Numbered from the stretch's first letter, positions 52,530-64,000 are shown. The stretch: 64,000 nucleotides of DNA from Hybos culiciformis (GCA_964007475.1 OZ023273.1:49105525-49169524), one strand, 5' to 3'. Notes: generated by a model from the letters alone, not told the origin. Numbers and translations are program-made.

Positions 52530-53886
52530 GCAAGGACTCAAATTTTTCTACCAATTTCATTAACAAAAAACAAGAATTTCTTACTAATATGGATACATAT
52601 GTATGCAACTCAAGTTGCTCTCATTACCTTGAAATAAAAATTAATCTACTAGAATTTGACTCAACCTTAAGTAAATTAAAAGGTAAAACACCAGGGCTAG
52701 ATCGTGTTTCCTATCAACTAATTAAAAATTTACCCACTGAGCTTAGAATTAGAATTTGCAATCTATTTAATAATATTTTGAAAACAGGACAGATTCCCCA
52801 ACAGTGGAAAACTGCAGCCGTAATACCCCTACCTAAACCCGGGAAGCCCAAAGTATCGCTAGAGGGCTACAGGATGATTTCCCTGCTACCTTGCTTAAGT
52901 AAACTCTTGGAAAAAATTATAGCTAATCGTATTTTATGGTATTTAGAAAAAAAAAATCTATTAGATGGCAACCAAGTTGCTTTTTAGCCTAAAAAATGGA
53001 CGCAGGACTTGCTCCTACATTTAGATTATTTCATCACAAACACTATTTCAACAAAAAATCACATACTAGCCATAGATTTCGAAAAAGCCTTTGACAGGAT
53101 TGGAATACACACGATTTGCTACCAACTCATGAGGTGGGGGGTATGTCCTAGGATTGTTAATTACGTGAGAAATTTTTTACTTAACAGAAAATTTAAAGTT
53201 CGTGTCAACAACGAAATGTTCTCAATTGTTTCTTTGGATAATGGAAACCCTCAAAAAAACTATTTTTTTTCAAAATTTTAGATGAAAACAAAGTCAAATC
53301 AACGCTAAACATGATTTTCAATGAAATCGAAAATTGGTCCAATACTGAAGGTGCCAAAATTTCAATCAACAAATGTAAACACCTTCATATATGCAAAAAA
53401 AAAACATTGTAATGGTTTTAACTTTCAAATAATAATACGACCATTGAAAACGTCAATCAACTAAGGATTCTTGGTTTGATTTTTGACAAAAAATACAATT
53501 GGAAAGCTCATTTACTAGAATTAAAAAAATCTCTTAACAATAGGGTAAATATAATTAAGTGGCTAGCTAGTTATAAGAGTGAAGCAAACATAAATATTGT
53601 AATTCGAATAGTCAGAGCAATCATTCTATCAAAAATAGATTATGGGTTACCGATTTATGGCAATAACTGCAGCAAAACAAACTTGCAGTCAATAAAAACA
53701 CCTTACAATGCAGCTATACGTTCAGCCCTTTGTGCATTCAAAACCACCCCGATAGAGTATATGCTAAAAGAATCCGAACTTCCTAGTATTGAAGACAGAT
53801 GCGAATTGTTAACAGGCAGAATAATTGCAAAGCTTAAATATGCGTACACATCACCAATACAAAACGATTTAAGAACTATATTCTAA
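52530..53886 (+). pseudogene. I-clade LINE ORF2, reverse transcriptase part, YADD region deleted
   Basis: This continues the ORF2 interrupted at 38700. RT motifs are present in order: KTPGLDRVSYQLIKNLP, WKTAAVIPLPKPGK, GYRMISLLPCLSKLLEKII, then after one stop (52986) HILAIDFEKAFDR and YVRNFLLNRKFKVRVN. The frame then goes from DNGNPQ straight to ENWSNTEGAKISINKCKHLH in another frame near 53265-53290. The GxPQGS-to-YADD block, with the catalytic aspartates, is therefore missing. 53440-53886 is the thumb/connection region (LGLIFDKKYNWKAHL, ILSKIDYGLPIYG). Stops and frame changes throughout; inactive. Confidence 0.85.
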
Positions 53887-54942
53887 AAAGAAAAACGGAA
53901 CCTAAAATAAGACCAGCTATCTTAAAAGCATCCTCACTAGCGAAGAAAAGGGATATACCATTAAGTATTCCCAAATATATGACAGCTAAATTTCCACCAT
54001 GGCTGTTAAATCAAGATAATATAATATGCTCATTAGCAAGATATCCAAAGGACACCACTTCAAATCAGGAATACAAAAAACTTTTCTTTGAAATAACCAA
54101 ACCAATGCTTAACAAAAATTGGAACCTAATTTATACAGATGGCAGGAAAGGTGAATTTAATACAGCTTTCGCCATAGTTGACCAAAATAACAACATTATA
54201 AAAGTTGCCAAACTTAACAAAAACGCTTCAATATTTCAAGCTGAAGCCCAGGGAATTTTGTGTGCAGCTAATTATGCCGCTAGTAGAAAAGGTCAAAATT
54301 TCTGCTTCTGCACTGACAGGTTGTCAGTAATTAATGCGATAACAAATATTAAAAACAACACACACATAATAATCAACATCCGTGATTTACTAATTAAATT
54401 TCCAAATAAAATGAAAATTTTCTGGATACCAGGCCACTCGTCTATCACTGGGAATGTTCTAGCAGATAAAACAGCCAAATCTACCGCGTTATTATGAAAA
54501 TTTTGAGATATCTGAACTAGATGTAAAAAAATAGTCCTTTGGAATTTAAAAGAAAATCACAAATCTAAATGGGGTAATAAATCAAACAATTATGCGTATA
54601 TTAACAAAGATGGTTCCAGTAGTACATTTCCTACAAAATGCAGAAAAAAACAAATCACCAACTTTATTAGATTAAAATTCGGTCATACACAATTGACTCA
54701 CAGCTATCTACCAGTCGTCCAAGCCAACATGCAGTTATTGCAAAACAAACGTCACGATAACCCATTATCTGAATGAATGTCGCTTCTATAATACTTTTAG
54801 AACTAAAATTTTTGGGAACGAAATTCCCACGAATTGTTTAAAAAATTGTTCTGTAAATAATATAGTTAAAATAAACAAATTCTTAATAGACACGAAAATG
54901 TTCAATAACCTAGTGTTTATACTAGATGGTTTCGAAGATTAA
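53887..54942 (+). pseudogene. I-clade LINE ORF2, RNase H domain and C-terminal zinc knuckle
   Basis: An RNase H domain spans 54110-54480: NLIYTDGRKG (first Asp), FQAEAQGI (Glu), FCTDRLSVINAI (second Asp, with Arg where Ser is usual), IPGHSSITGNVLADKTAK (last Asp). A C-terminal RNase H separates the I group from Jockey-type LINEs. A CCHC knuckle CSYCKTNVTITHYLNEC lies at about 54727-54777 in a further frame, and the ORF ends in GFED and TAA near 54942. RNase H would remove the RNA strand during target-primed synthesis. This copy is broken by stops near 53884 and 54495. Confidence 0.85.
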
Positions 54943-55124
54943 AACTAAAATTATTTTTGAATGTATTTTTGTAGGAAAATTCGAAATAATCTTCGACGTC
55001 TAGATCGGACTAAAAAAAGTAAAGAAAAATTTGTCAAATAAATGTCATATATTTCATTTTAAAGTATTTCAATTTTCAAAGTTCTGTAGTTATTATTTTA
55101 AAATTGAAGCAAAAATCGAATAAT
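54943..55124 (+). repeat. LINE 3' untranslated region and end
   Basis: The sequence after ORF2 (AAACTAAAATTATTTTTGAATG, then TCTAGATCGGACTAAA and GTCAAATAAATG) is matched in reverse at 56219-56410, which confirms it as the 3' end of a repeated family. Confidence 0.7.
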
Positions 55125-56218
55125 CCCAGCTAGCACAATCGCAATCGATTACTCAAAAAAACATAAAGGAATGCATTCTCTAATGATTGTATAGTACACG
55201 AACGTAATTGACTATACTCTCTTTAGTATGCTTGTGTTTTGAAGTCAAGGCTAATTAGTGATTAAAATTTTAAAAAAAAAATATGTATCGTAAAAAAATT
55301 TTAATTTAGTTAATAACTTTCAAAAGCTGTGTTCCAGGAATCCAATACTGAAAATAATTATAAAAATTTTAATTTCCACTGGAAACGGTCCAGGATATAC
55401 AGATTCTCAACCAGAACCTGGAAAATGAAGTTATTTCAATGATTTTGTAAGTCAAAAAAATTGTTCTGCTTCAATTTTTAAACATTACATGGCCCAATTT
55501 TTCTTTTAATAGATACGATAAAAAACGATGATTTCGGATTAGCGAAGTTTGAAGAAGAAATGAAAAATAATTTGAACCACGCTCATAGAAGAATTACTCG
55601 GTTAACTTTCGGAAAAGGGAAAAAGTAAAGGTGCAGAATAAAGAAAATATGTTAATTATTTAATTATGTTTAAATATATGTCATAGTTTTAATTTTCCAT
55701 TTTTTCATGTGAACTTCTCGTTATTCGTTTTACTAGAATTAATTTTTTAATTTCTTTATTTTGCTTAAATAAATATATAAAATATATAAAATAAACATTT
55801 TAAAATAAAAACGAAATTTTTTCTATTTTTCTAAATGAATTTGTAATACATTCCAAAAATCCATTACGAATATATTTCCAAAAAACATTCTAAACTCATT
55901 CCTTAAATGCATTACCGATATATTTCCAAAATACATTCTAAACACATTCCTTAAATGCATTATCAATATATTTCCAAAATAGATTTAAAACTCATTATTC
56001 AAATGTATTCAGAAATACATTTCCTAAATACGTTCTAAATACCTTTTCGAAATGCATTTTGTGATGCATTTGCCGTAACCATTTTTAAGGGGAGATATAT
56101 TCTACAGGCGGACATCGTAATCAAAACCTCTTTGAAAAAAGTAATGTATAGTAATGCATTCAAGTTACACGTTCAATGTATTTTGAATTGATTCAAAATG
56201 CATTCAGTGCTAGCTGGG
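55125..56218 (+). mobile_element. 1.09-kb DNA element with CCCAGCTAGCAC termini
   Basis: CCCAGCTAGCAC at 55125 is exactly inverted at 56207-56218. It lies between a forward and a reverse LINE 3' end. The right part holds a ~60-bp tandem repeat (CATTCCTTAAATGCATTA..GATATATTTCCAAAA, 55850-55990) and many GCATTC/GAATGC motifs. No clear target duplication. It carries a possible gene fragment, described separately. Confidence 0.7.
55371..55628 (+). pseudogene. Two-exon DUF4806-like C-terminal fragment
   Basis: 55371-55447 reads FPLETVQDIQILNQNLENEV before a GTAAGT donor. After a ~65-base intron with a TTTTAATAG acceptor, 55513-55628 reads FGLAKFEEEMKNNLNHAHRR and ends in GKGKK and a stop. The first part resembles the start of DUF4806 domains, which are common in insect proteins of unknown role and often carried by DNA elements. 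The conserved middle of that domain is absent, so this is at best a shortened relic. Assignment from memory. Confidence 0.35.
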
Positions 56219-56410
56219 AAATATGAACATTATTTGACTTTTTATTTGTTTATTTATTTATTTTTTCTTTTTTTGATAAAAATTAATCAAATATTTAACC
56301 AAGATTTTTAGTCCGGATTAAAACGAAAATTATTTTCTTTTATTCAAATTTTACGTACACATTCAAAAATAATTTTAGTTTTAATCTTCGAAACCATCCA
56401 GTATAAACCC
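56219..56410 (-). repeat. Inverted 3' end of the same LINE family
   Basis: Read on the minus strand it begins at the ORF2 end (GTTTATACTGGATGGTTTCGA, split here: GTTTATACTGG / ATGGTTTCGAAG), passes ATCCGGACTAAAAA and ends in an (AAAT)n tail and GTCAAATAATG. It is a short, 5'-truncated copy in opposite orientation to the LINE at 36.6-55.1 kb. Confidence 0.75.
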
Positions 56411-56811
56411 CAAGTAACATTTAAACAAATATTATATTAGTATAACCTCATAGTAACAGCAAATGTAAACATTCAAAAAAATTAGCTTTCCAATAATGAA
56501 ATGAAATTGGCGAGTTCGAAAAAGTTTTCAATTACTTAGATACTAAAATGCTATATTAAGCAAAAACAAGCTAAATTCATTTATGAAAAATAATAAAAGA
56601 ACTTACAAGAGTTTTGTTAAATCTTTTATTTCTTTATGAAATAATCCAAGTTGTTAGCAAACAAAAAACTTTAAATTAAACAAAAAATGTCGGTCTATAT
56701 TAAATCACTATCCCTCTATTGTCGGTAATGGAATAGCGATTTAATTTTTTTGATTTCATATTTTTTGTTCAATTTTTTTAAATTTGAATTTTTTGTATAG
56801 AATGAAGTTCT
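56411..56811. other. AT-rich spacer, nothing recognised
   Basis: No terminal repeats or credible frames are visible between the inverted LINE end and the next element. Confidence 0.4.
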
Positions 56812-57450
56812 CACACGGAAAAAAAAATTTAGAGCGATTCCCAATTTTTTCGTTGTTGACTCCCCAATTTTATGGGAAAAACACATCTGTGGACGATATT
56901 GGGACACATTCCTATATTTTTAGAGGTAACCAATCCCATATTTTATGGGATACTGTACCAAAAAAATATCGAAATCTTCAACTGAAATGGAATTAAGTCC
57001 CAATTTTTTAGGAATTATTTCTATTAAAATATGGAGCTGTTCTCATGATTTATGGAGTTGGTCCAAATCAAATTTTGGATTAATTCCTATTTTATTGTAG
57101 GAATCTATCCTTTTAAAAAGTAAATTAAAAGGAAAACTTTACAATTGTTGTAGGAATTAATACTAATATAGTTGGTAAACACTGTCCTATCCTTTTTCTT
57201 TTTTTGTTTTTTTTGTTTTTTTTTTTGATTTTTTTTTAAAGAAGGATCAGTTCCAATTTTAAAAGTACTGAAACCCATATTTCTTTTTTCTTCTTTTATA
57301 GGAATGTGTGCTTTTATTTTGTAAAGAATCCTTTTTTTTTAAATTTGATGCTATTTTTTGAGGACTTAATTCCAAAATTTAAGGGAAATTTTTCTATTTT
57401 GCTGTTCCCATATTTTTTTGGAATCGCTCCATGGGCTTTTTTTTTTCGTG
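56812..57450. mobile_element. ~640-bp element with CAC(A)CGGAAAAA termini
   Basis: CACACGGAAAAAAAAA with GAGCGATTCCCA at the left is matched from the right by CACGAAAAAAAAAAGCCC with GAGCGATTCCAA. The interior has several CCCATATTTT.TGGGA/TCCCAATTTTT palindromes and AGGAATTAAT repeats. The 70- and 76-codon frames inside follow these repeats and are not called. Target duplication not clear. Confidence 0.6.
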
Positions 57451-57953
57451 CATATTTATACTTCCTTTATGGTAATACCCTTAATGCAATCATGCATTTG
57501 GAAAGAGTTCTTCAACATAATTGTTATATAAATTAGTTCAAAATGTTTTCTGGTTTAATATCATTTCCAATTTTGCGAGACAACAAATTTTGATAATTTT
57601 GTAGTTCGTTTGCTCCAAAAATTAAAAACTCAAAAAAAAGTTGTATACATTTAAAAAAAAAATAATTTGTGATAAAAATTAAATTTCATATTGGCTTGGA
57701 GGCGCCTGTATGCAGTGCACACTTCGCACACACTACGAGCCGGGCCTGCTTATACTTATACTTATGCTTTTTCTGATATTAAAGTGATTCTTATGTTAAT
57801 ATTGAAGCAGAAATTACAAAAAATTCCCACCATAAAATTTAAATACAATTACACTTAAATTAGTATCGATTCTAGCTCAAATATTTCCCTAATCAAGATC
57901 TTAATATTAAAATTATCAGTCCAATAATTAACTACAATTTTACTGCATACATA
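57451..57953. other. AT-rich spacer, nothing recognised
   Basis: A short GC-richer stretch (GGAGGCGCCTGTATGC, 57702-57717, then CACTACGAGCCGGGCC) breaks the AT-rich background but carries no gene or terminal repeat that I can support. Confidence 0.4.
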
Positions 57954-58430
57954 CACGGTAAAAAAAATTGGGCGTTTTTTACCCTTTTTTCTACACCGAA
58001 AAAAGTGTAAACTCGTTTTACACATTTTCGTGTTGTTTTTAATTTATAATTATAACGTTTTTTTCTATTTTTAGTAATTAATAATTTTCATTTAGATTAA
58101 AAATTATTTTACCAAAATAAGGGAAATAATTACAACATTATTAATATATTTTACTAATTTTTTTATCTAATTTAAAACTGAAAAAGCGTAAAACACATTT
58201 TACACATTTCATTTTCCTGTTCTAATCTATTTTTGGTAACTCTTAATAAATAATTGTACAATTTTGTACAAATTGAAGTAATAATTAACAACCATATTGT
58301 CAAATGTGCATTTTTTTCGTTTGCTTTTTACACTATTTTAAATTAACTTTAATTTTAATAATTTTAAAAAATTCCCACGTACCCGCCGCCAAAACCTTGA
58401 ATAGTAAAAAAGACCTTTTTTTTTAACGTG
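57954..58430. mobile_element. 477-bp MITE with CACG[G/T]TAAAAAAAA termini
   Basis: CACGGTAAAAAAAATTGG at 57954 is matched in reverse by CACGTTAAAAAAAAAGG ending at 58430. The interior contains repeated TTTTACACATTT/AAAGTGTAAA strings. The flanks TACATA and TACAAT may be a decayed duplication. Non-coding. Confidence 0.6.
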
Positions 58431-61140
58431 TACAATTATAAGCTTACGTACATATTCAATTTATTTAATTTCTCTTTAAATAAAGTTCTTTTAGTATTAT
58501 TGCCTGAAGGCGAATTTATTAAAATAAAAAAAATAAAAAAAGAATACCATTTAAGTACATACATAAATTGTTGAAAAAGAATACTTCTGTGAATTCATGT
58601 AATTTTTTTTTTCAGCATTTTAACACTAATTGTATATATGTACATATGTTCATAGTGACGTTTTTATGTCAACGACAATTTTTATTATATTTTTTAGTGA
58701 AAGAAAATAAAATATACATTTGTATAATACGATTTTTTTTATTATATGTATTTATTTTATGTCGTTACAATGTAAACTATCAATATTTAAAAATAAAGTA
58801 TTACGGTTTTTTTTTAAATATATTTAATAGCTTTTCAAAATAACTTAATTTTTACAGGCAAAATGGTTTTTATCTTTTTAAGGATTTAATAGAATAACAT
58901 CTACAAATTAACTTACAAACAAATATCTCAAACCGTTAAAAAGAAAAAGTACAACTATGTTCACAACACTTAAAATATTTCCTTTCGTCGGAGAGCTAGT
59001 GGTCGTTAAGATAATTTCATCTATAATAGTTAAAATCAAAGAAACAATACAATCTCGAATGTACTTAAATTCAACCTTAAGTCATACAGTGGATTTTAAA
59101 GCCAATTCTATTCAACTTGGGAAACTTTGTTATGAGTCTTAATTTAAAAGGGACAACTTGAATCATGATTATCACTTCAATTTAATGTATAATAGAAAAT
59201 TAGTGGCAAAAATTTATTGCCAACCTATTAAATTGTTAATTTGTTTAAATATTCCTATGTGATAATTTTGAAACAATATCCATGCTTATACCTATATAAT
59301 AGAAGACAAATAAAATTTAATTTCATTTGTATGATGAAAATTCTGTTTAAGTAGAAAAGTATGCATTATTTGTATAACATAGCCATAGAAATAGGTAAGT
59401 AAATATATTAAATATATGATACATGATATAAATGTTTTAAATATATAAGTATAAGTACCTATGTAAATATAATACATGAATACTATAAATTGGCTTAAAA
59501 CTAATTTATATAGTAATAATAATAAATTAAAATTCACTATTTATATTAGAAAAATCATATGGTGAAGAAGAGATGAATTAATATATTTTACCCAAAATTT
59601 CCAATATAATATAATTTTTAAGACATTTAAAATAATAAGAACTAAAATCTTGAATTATTAGGTTCTCTTATTTTTCTGTGTCATTATGTAAACACTTTTC
59701 AAGAAAAATAGATCCTATTTCCGTTTCCAAGTTCTCAATAATTTCTAAATATCCTTTTGATTCCAAATGAAAAAGCAAAACAAAATAAATGAAATTTTTT
59801 TAATAATCCTTTTGATCCCATAAAAATTTGTCTTTAAATTAAAATGTTGCCTAAAATTGTAAAAATATGTAATACCTTTTTTTAACAACAAAAAATATAA
59901 AACAAAAAGGAAAATAGTTTACTCATTAATTCATCTATCTATACATCCGATTTTGAATATTTTTTTTATTAAGACGTTTCTTCATTTTGAATTCGCTTTT
60001 CTAATTTGAGTTTGACATATTAAAAAAAGACGAAATTTCAAAACAAGTTTTAAAACAAGAGAAAAAAAATTAATAAATTATACTTTTAAGTATATACAAA
60101 ATTCTTATTTTTTTTTTCAAATTCAGTTATAATTTTGAATTTAATCGCGCGTATGTTTATTTAGAAAATATTTTTGTTAATATAAAAAAAGCATTAGGGC
60201 ACAATTATTATGAGTCTAGCACCCATTATTTGTTTTATTTCTTTTGCATTACATCCATATATTTTTCTCAGTGGCATATCATATAAACATAAACTCAATA
60301 AAATATTAAAAGATTTAGTGTGTCACATTTGTAGGCTTTTATACAGTTTTTATTATAATCAAAAAACCAGTAAATCTATTAAAAAGATAAAATAAATGGT
60401 AATTGCTTGACAAGACAAAAAAGGACCTTATCGTCCTTTTTGTAAATTCTTTTCTTGCACAATTTGTTTTATTTTACAATTCTTTGGTTCTTTGGAACAT
60501 ATTTTGCTTATTCTTGTATTTTTAATTTTAAGTTTTTTTTTTGTTTTAAGATAGAAGCATTATTTTTGTCAACAGATACAACATGTTGGTACATATGTAT
60601 CTCAAAAGTGGGAACTAATCCGTAGAAGAATACTGAATGTTTTCTATATACTTTTCATTTAAGAGGATTTTGATTTGATGAAAAAATATATTTTTGAATT
60701 TCTTTTTTTCGAAAAATAAAATTTTAAATGGCAATAAATCAAACCACAGGCAATGGAATATCTATGGAATATCTATTATTGATTGATTGTCAGATAAGGA
60801 TGAAAGTTATATATGTTGATCCACCAGTTTTTTTATATGTGGAAAATGCATTATTTTTAACAAATCCGGGGTGTTATAATTTTAGAAATTCAAAAGCAAG
60901 ATTTATTTGTTGTTAAATATATGCATTTCAACAGATTTTCAAACATTAAAAAATTATTTTCTTGGATTTGCTAACTATACTGAGTTTTATTTATACCTTA
61001 AAGTTTTTTTTTTAATTTTTTTAATTTTGAGTGGATTTTGATAAAAAATTAGTATGTGAGAAGATGGATCTTCTTGAGATGAAACTAAGAAAAACAGAAA
61101 CACCCCCGATTTCTGTCTGTACATCTTAAAAATTACATTA
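58431..61140. other. AT-rich sequence, no gene seen
   Basis: Several 60-90-codon frames occur (58568, 58957, 59292, 60210, 60728) but all are low-complexity or lack any motif. I see no terminal repeats. Confidence 0.45.
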
Positions 61141-61315
61141 TCCTTGAATGATGATCATTCCCTATTGATTTGGGGAAGGGCATATGAATAAGATCGTTAG
61201 AAAGGTCATTGTGATGTTGATCCTGGATGTTGGGGGCGACATATACGTGTTGTGCAATTCAATTAAATACATTTCAATTGACTTTAGGGTGAAATAACGA
61301 TAACACGAAAGAAAG

Positions 61316-61371
61316 TATAAATAGTAGGCAATTTGAATACAAAATTAATAATACATCATCAAAATTCAGTT
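61316..61371 (+). promoter_or_regulatory. Possible core promoter (TATAAATAG and TCAGTT)
   Basis: TATAAATAG at 61316-61324 is followed by TCAGTT at 61366-61371, an initiator-like word, but the spacing (about 52 bases to the A) is longer than the ~30 usual in insects. The stretch around it (61140-61300) is less AT-rich than its neighbours. No coding exon follows, so any transcript would begin with a non-coding exon. Confidence 0.2.
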
Positions 61372-63298
61372 TCATTATAACAATTAGAATGATATACTGA
61401 ATAATTCATCTAAAGAATTGTCAAGTCTTTAGCTTAAGTAATTTCAAGTAAATTATTCTCAAGTAAGATTGAAGAAGTTTCTATAATTTCTGTTTAAACA
61501 AATTTAACACATAATTATTTGTTAATTTTGGAAATATACGCTCTGGTCCTTAATAAATTAAAAATATAATATTTAAAAGCATAAAAAAATTATTTGAGCC
61601 TTTCTTTACCGCAATTGGTTTATTTTTGTGAAAAAATTTTGTATAAATTATGAATTTTTTAATGTTTTTTTTGTAACTTATGCTTTTTAAATCATTCCAC
61701 TTTTCTTTTTTTTTACGTCAACAAAAGTATAAAGTTCTTGGTTTTTGTTTTGCTAAAACTTATATTTGTTTTAAAGAAGAAAAACTTTTTTATATAATTT
61801 AATTTATTTTGTATAAAAAATTATTTTAATTTAAAATGCTTTGAGATCAAAGAATGTTGAGGTTTTCTACTTTGTATTTCTTGTTCTCAATTTTCATCAC
61901 CAGACAGAGTTTATTAAGAAATTTGAGTGAAGAAATTTTAAAAAATTTATCCAAATTTAGTGGAAAACTATTTCCAAAAGTCATTTTTCATCAGCTAAAT
62001 AATGGTATATAATATTGCCTTTTTTACTTGGTGTTAAATAAAATTTTTACCCTGTGTTGGAGTAAAAAATGGTAGAATGCTTTTTTTAAGTATAATGTGG
62101 TTCTGTTCAACAGTTTTTTTTTCACCTCAAAAACATCAAAAGAACAGAAAAATTTGTATTTTTTTATGTAAATGAAAAAAAAAAACTTAAAAATGTTGTT
62201 TAGATTTTTCTTAGTGCGTTCTTTAAATTATAGATAACGAAAATTATAGAGGAACTATATTTGTGTACGTACATGTGCTCAAATATTTACATATAGACAA
62301 TTAACACAAAATCAATTTTTTTTTTCCACAAATTTTGTTTTATTTATTCGATCATTTAGTATTTTATAATTCATTTTGTACAAAAAATTAATGTCCACTA
62401 GATAAGACGAAGACAAATCTCAAAGTTGTTTTTTATAAATTTTTAATCATAACGGATCAATATATCAATTAAAATTAAAAATTTTAGTTTACCCCCGAGA
62501 CGACAAGAGTAACAAAACCTAATAAACGCTTACGATGTTTTGATTTAACTTCTCCTGATCATGTTGGAGGTAATCAATAATCAAAGCCTATCACCGTTAA
62601 CTGTGCCATCAAGTAAGATCTAGTTTTGCTTTTGATTTCCTTCGACAGTTCCATAGGATATACTTTTTTAACTTTCCAGGATATGCTTTTTAACTTTTTT
62701 TAATTCCATTAATCCAACTTTTAAAGCTTTCTTGTCTTATCTCTATTATTTCCAAAACATTCGTACAATGAACAAAGTCCTGCACGTAGCTTTTGGAAAT
62801 TCATTATTTGCCACATTACCGATGAAAAGTATGTACTTCAACAAAAATCTACCGTCATGAATCTCTGTTACACATTTTTATATACATACTACAAGTAATT
62901 ATTGTTGGAAGCTTTATATTTTTGAAGTGAAACTTCTTTAGAGGCATTGTGATTGAGAGTGAAAAAAATGTAAGTGTCAAAAACCGAACGATTATTGTCA
63001 AAAAAAAAGGCAAAATCCGAACGGCTATTGTCAAAATCATAACGATTATTGTCAAAAAAAAAGGCAAGCCAATTTTTTTTTATATTTTTTTTTTCTAAGT
63101 TTTTTTTTTAAGCAGCCATTTTGAGGAGAAATGCGTTCAATTAATTTATTCAATTAATTTTTTTATAAATTATATTCAATTTATTTATTTCAAATTTAAT
63201 TTTAAATAAAAACAATCAAAACAATTTCTTCTTAAATTTTTCTTCGATTTTTTTTAATAAATTCCACGAGAAGGTTAACTTTTTACAATATTTTCATT
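61372..63298. other. AT-rich sequence; short repeat at 62970-63066
   Basis: A short repeated string GAACGATTATTGTCAAAA occurs three to four times at about 62985-63060 and creates a spurious minus-strand frame (62855-63067). Nothing else is recognised. Confidence 0.5.
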
Positions 63299-63306
63299 AC
63301 TGAATC

Positions 63307-63686
63307 CAGGGTTACCAACCTTTTCAAATGTTTCCCCCTAAAAAAATAAAATTTCCCCCTAAAAAACCCCTAAATTTTATTTATAGATATTATAACAGCT
63401 ATACTTATATACATATGAGGATTTCAAATAGATGCTTGAAGAAAAATATATAACGCACATCGTAAATTATATAAATAATAAAATTATTTATTTATAATAA
63501 AATTAGCAAATAAGGTATCTTATGAAATGCAATCAAAAATATTACAAATGTCATCTAAATCTTCGCTTTTAAGATCATACATCATACCCCTAAAAAACCC
63601 CTGAAACAAATTACCCCCTAAAAATCCCTCTGTCAACAAAAAAAACCCCTGAATCTAGGGGGAAAACCCCTAATTTGGTAACGCTG
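63307..63686. mobile_element. 380-bp hAT-like MITE with perfect 8-bp duplication
   Basis: The termini CAGGGTTACCAA and CAGCGTTACCAA (read from the right) are inverted repeats. ACTGAATC is duplicated exactly at 63299-63306 and 63687-63694. An 8-bp duplication and a CAG start are typical of hAT elements. Both subterminal parts carry runs of CCCCTAAAAAA and AACCCCTGAA, likely transposase sites. Non-coding. Confidence 0.85.
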
Positions 63687-63694
63687 ACTGAATC

Positions 63695-64000
63695 ATTTTC
63701 ATTTTCATTAACTTATTTTTATTTTTTCGATAATGAAATAGATTTTAGCGTTGCCAGGAGTACACATAATTTTTTTTTTTTTACGTTTTGTGTATTAAGT
63801 ATTTTTAATAAACATTCCCGTATTTTAAATTTCAAATAATTTATTAACAAATAAATAATTAAATTTTGTAAAAAAAAATATACTTATTCTTTAATTTATT
63901 TTATTGGGTTATATCTATTTTTAATATTACATTATGTTAAAATATTTAATAGAATACATATGACATATGATATTAAATTTCCACTCAACTCATAAGAAAA
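63695..64000. other. AT-rich end of window, nothing recognised
   Basis: Only AT-rich sequence with A- and T-runs; GCGTTGCCAGGAG near 63749 is the sole GC-richer word. Confidence 0.4.

Overview
The window looks like a piece of an insect (or other arthropod) nuclear genome. It is strongly AT-rich, full of homopolymer and microsatellite runs, and almost entirely non-coding apart from transposable elements (TEs). The element types support this: an I-clade LINE with RNase H, a Ty3/Gypsy element primed by tRNA-Lys, hAT-like and Harbinger-like MITEs, foldback elements, and two eukaryotic genes with GT-AG introns. I see no bacterial, viral or organellar backbone and no intact host gene, and I cannot name the species.

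Layout. 1-7.6 kb is a nest of foldback/MITE sequences: a repeated block (113-893, 4318-5090, partial at 2432-2670, inverted at 7396-7582), a large inverted repeat (894-1620 versus 2690-3735), four copies of a ~170-bp hairpin element flanked by TTAAT, a 512-bp MITE with a CAG target duplication and a 282-bp palindromic MITE. Two decayed LINE 3' ends follow (5.87-6.97 kb plus strand, 7.63-8.75 kb minus strand). A Harbinger-like MITE lies at 9.95-10.52 kb. At 13.7-16.0 kb is a seven-exon minus-strand gene with an N-terminal SAM-like domain, now a pseudogene, with a GC-rich foldback element in its second intron. A 130-bp tandem repeat (16.16-16.69 kb), an hAT MITE (17.5-18.1 kb), a foldback hairpin (18.8-19.0 kb) and a nested MITE (19.9-20.7 kb) come next. 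20.7-27.4 kb and 28.4-30.7 kb are AT-rich and I see no gene in them; a 1.04-kb element with a 9-bp duplication separates them.

30.7-35.5 kb looks like one DNA-transposon-like unit. A long array of degenerate TTTTTAAATGCCACATAC motifs about 60 bp apart leads into an intron-containing, frameshifted gene that resembles DUF7869 proteins, and the same motif recurs at the 3' side.

36.6-55.1 kb is a three-level nest. An I-clade LINE (ORF1, AP-endonuclease, RT, RNase H, zinc knuckle) is split by a ~1-kb element, and that element is split by a 12.8-kb Gypsy retrotransposon. The Gypsy has nearly identical 2.96-kb LTRs, a 4-bp AAAA duplication and a tRNA-Lys primer binding site. Its leader holds four covarying stem-loops; gag and pol are joined by a textbook -1 frameshift signal (GGGAAAC, 4-nt spacer, 11-bp perfect hairpin); and a tRNA-Lys-like segment lies where a polypurine tract would be expected. 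Gag-pol works as one unit: Gag packages the RNA, frameshifting makes protease/RT/RNase H/integrase, and tRNA-Lys primes the copy. One extra frameshift between protease and RT probably disables this copy.

55.1-58.4 kb holds three further terminal-repeat elements (one with a DUF4806-like fragment) and an inverted LINE 3' end. 58.4-64 kb is mostly empty AT-rich sequence, with one possible promoter (61.3 kb) and a small hAT MITE with a perfect 8-bp duplication (63.3-63.7 kb).
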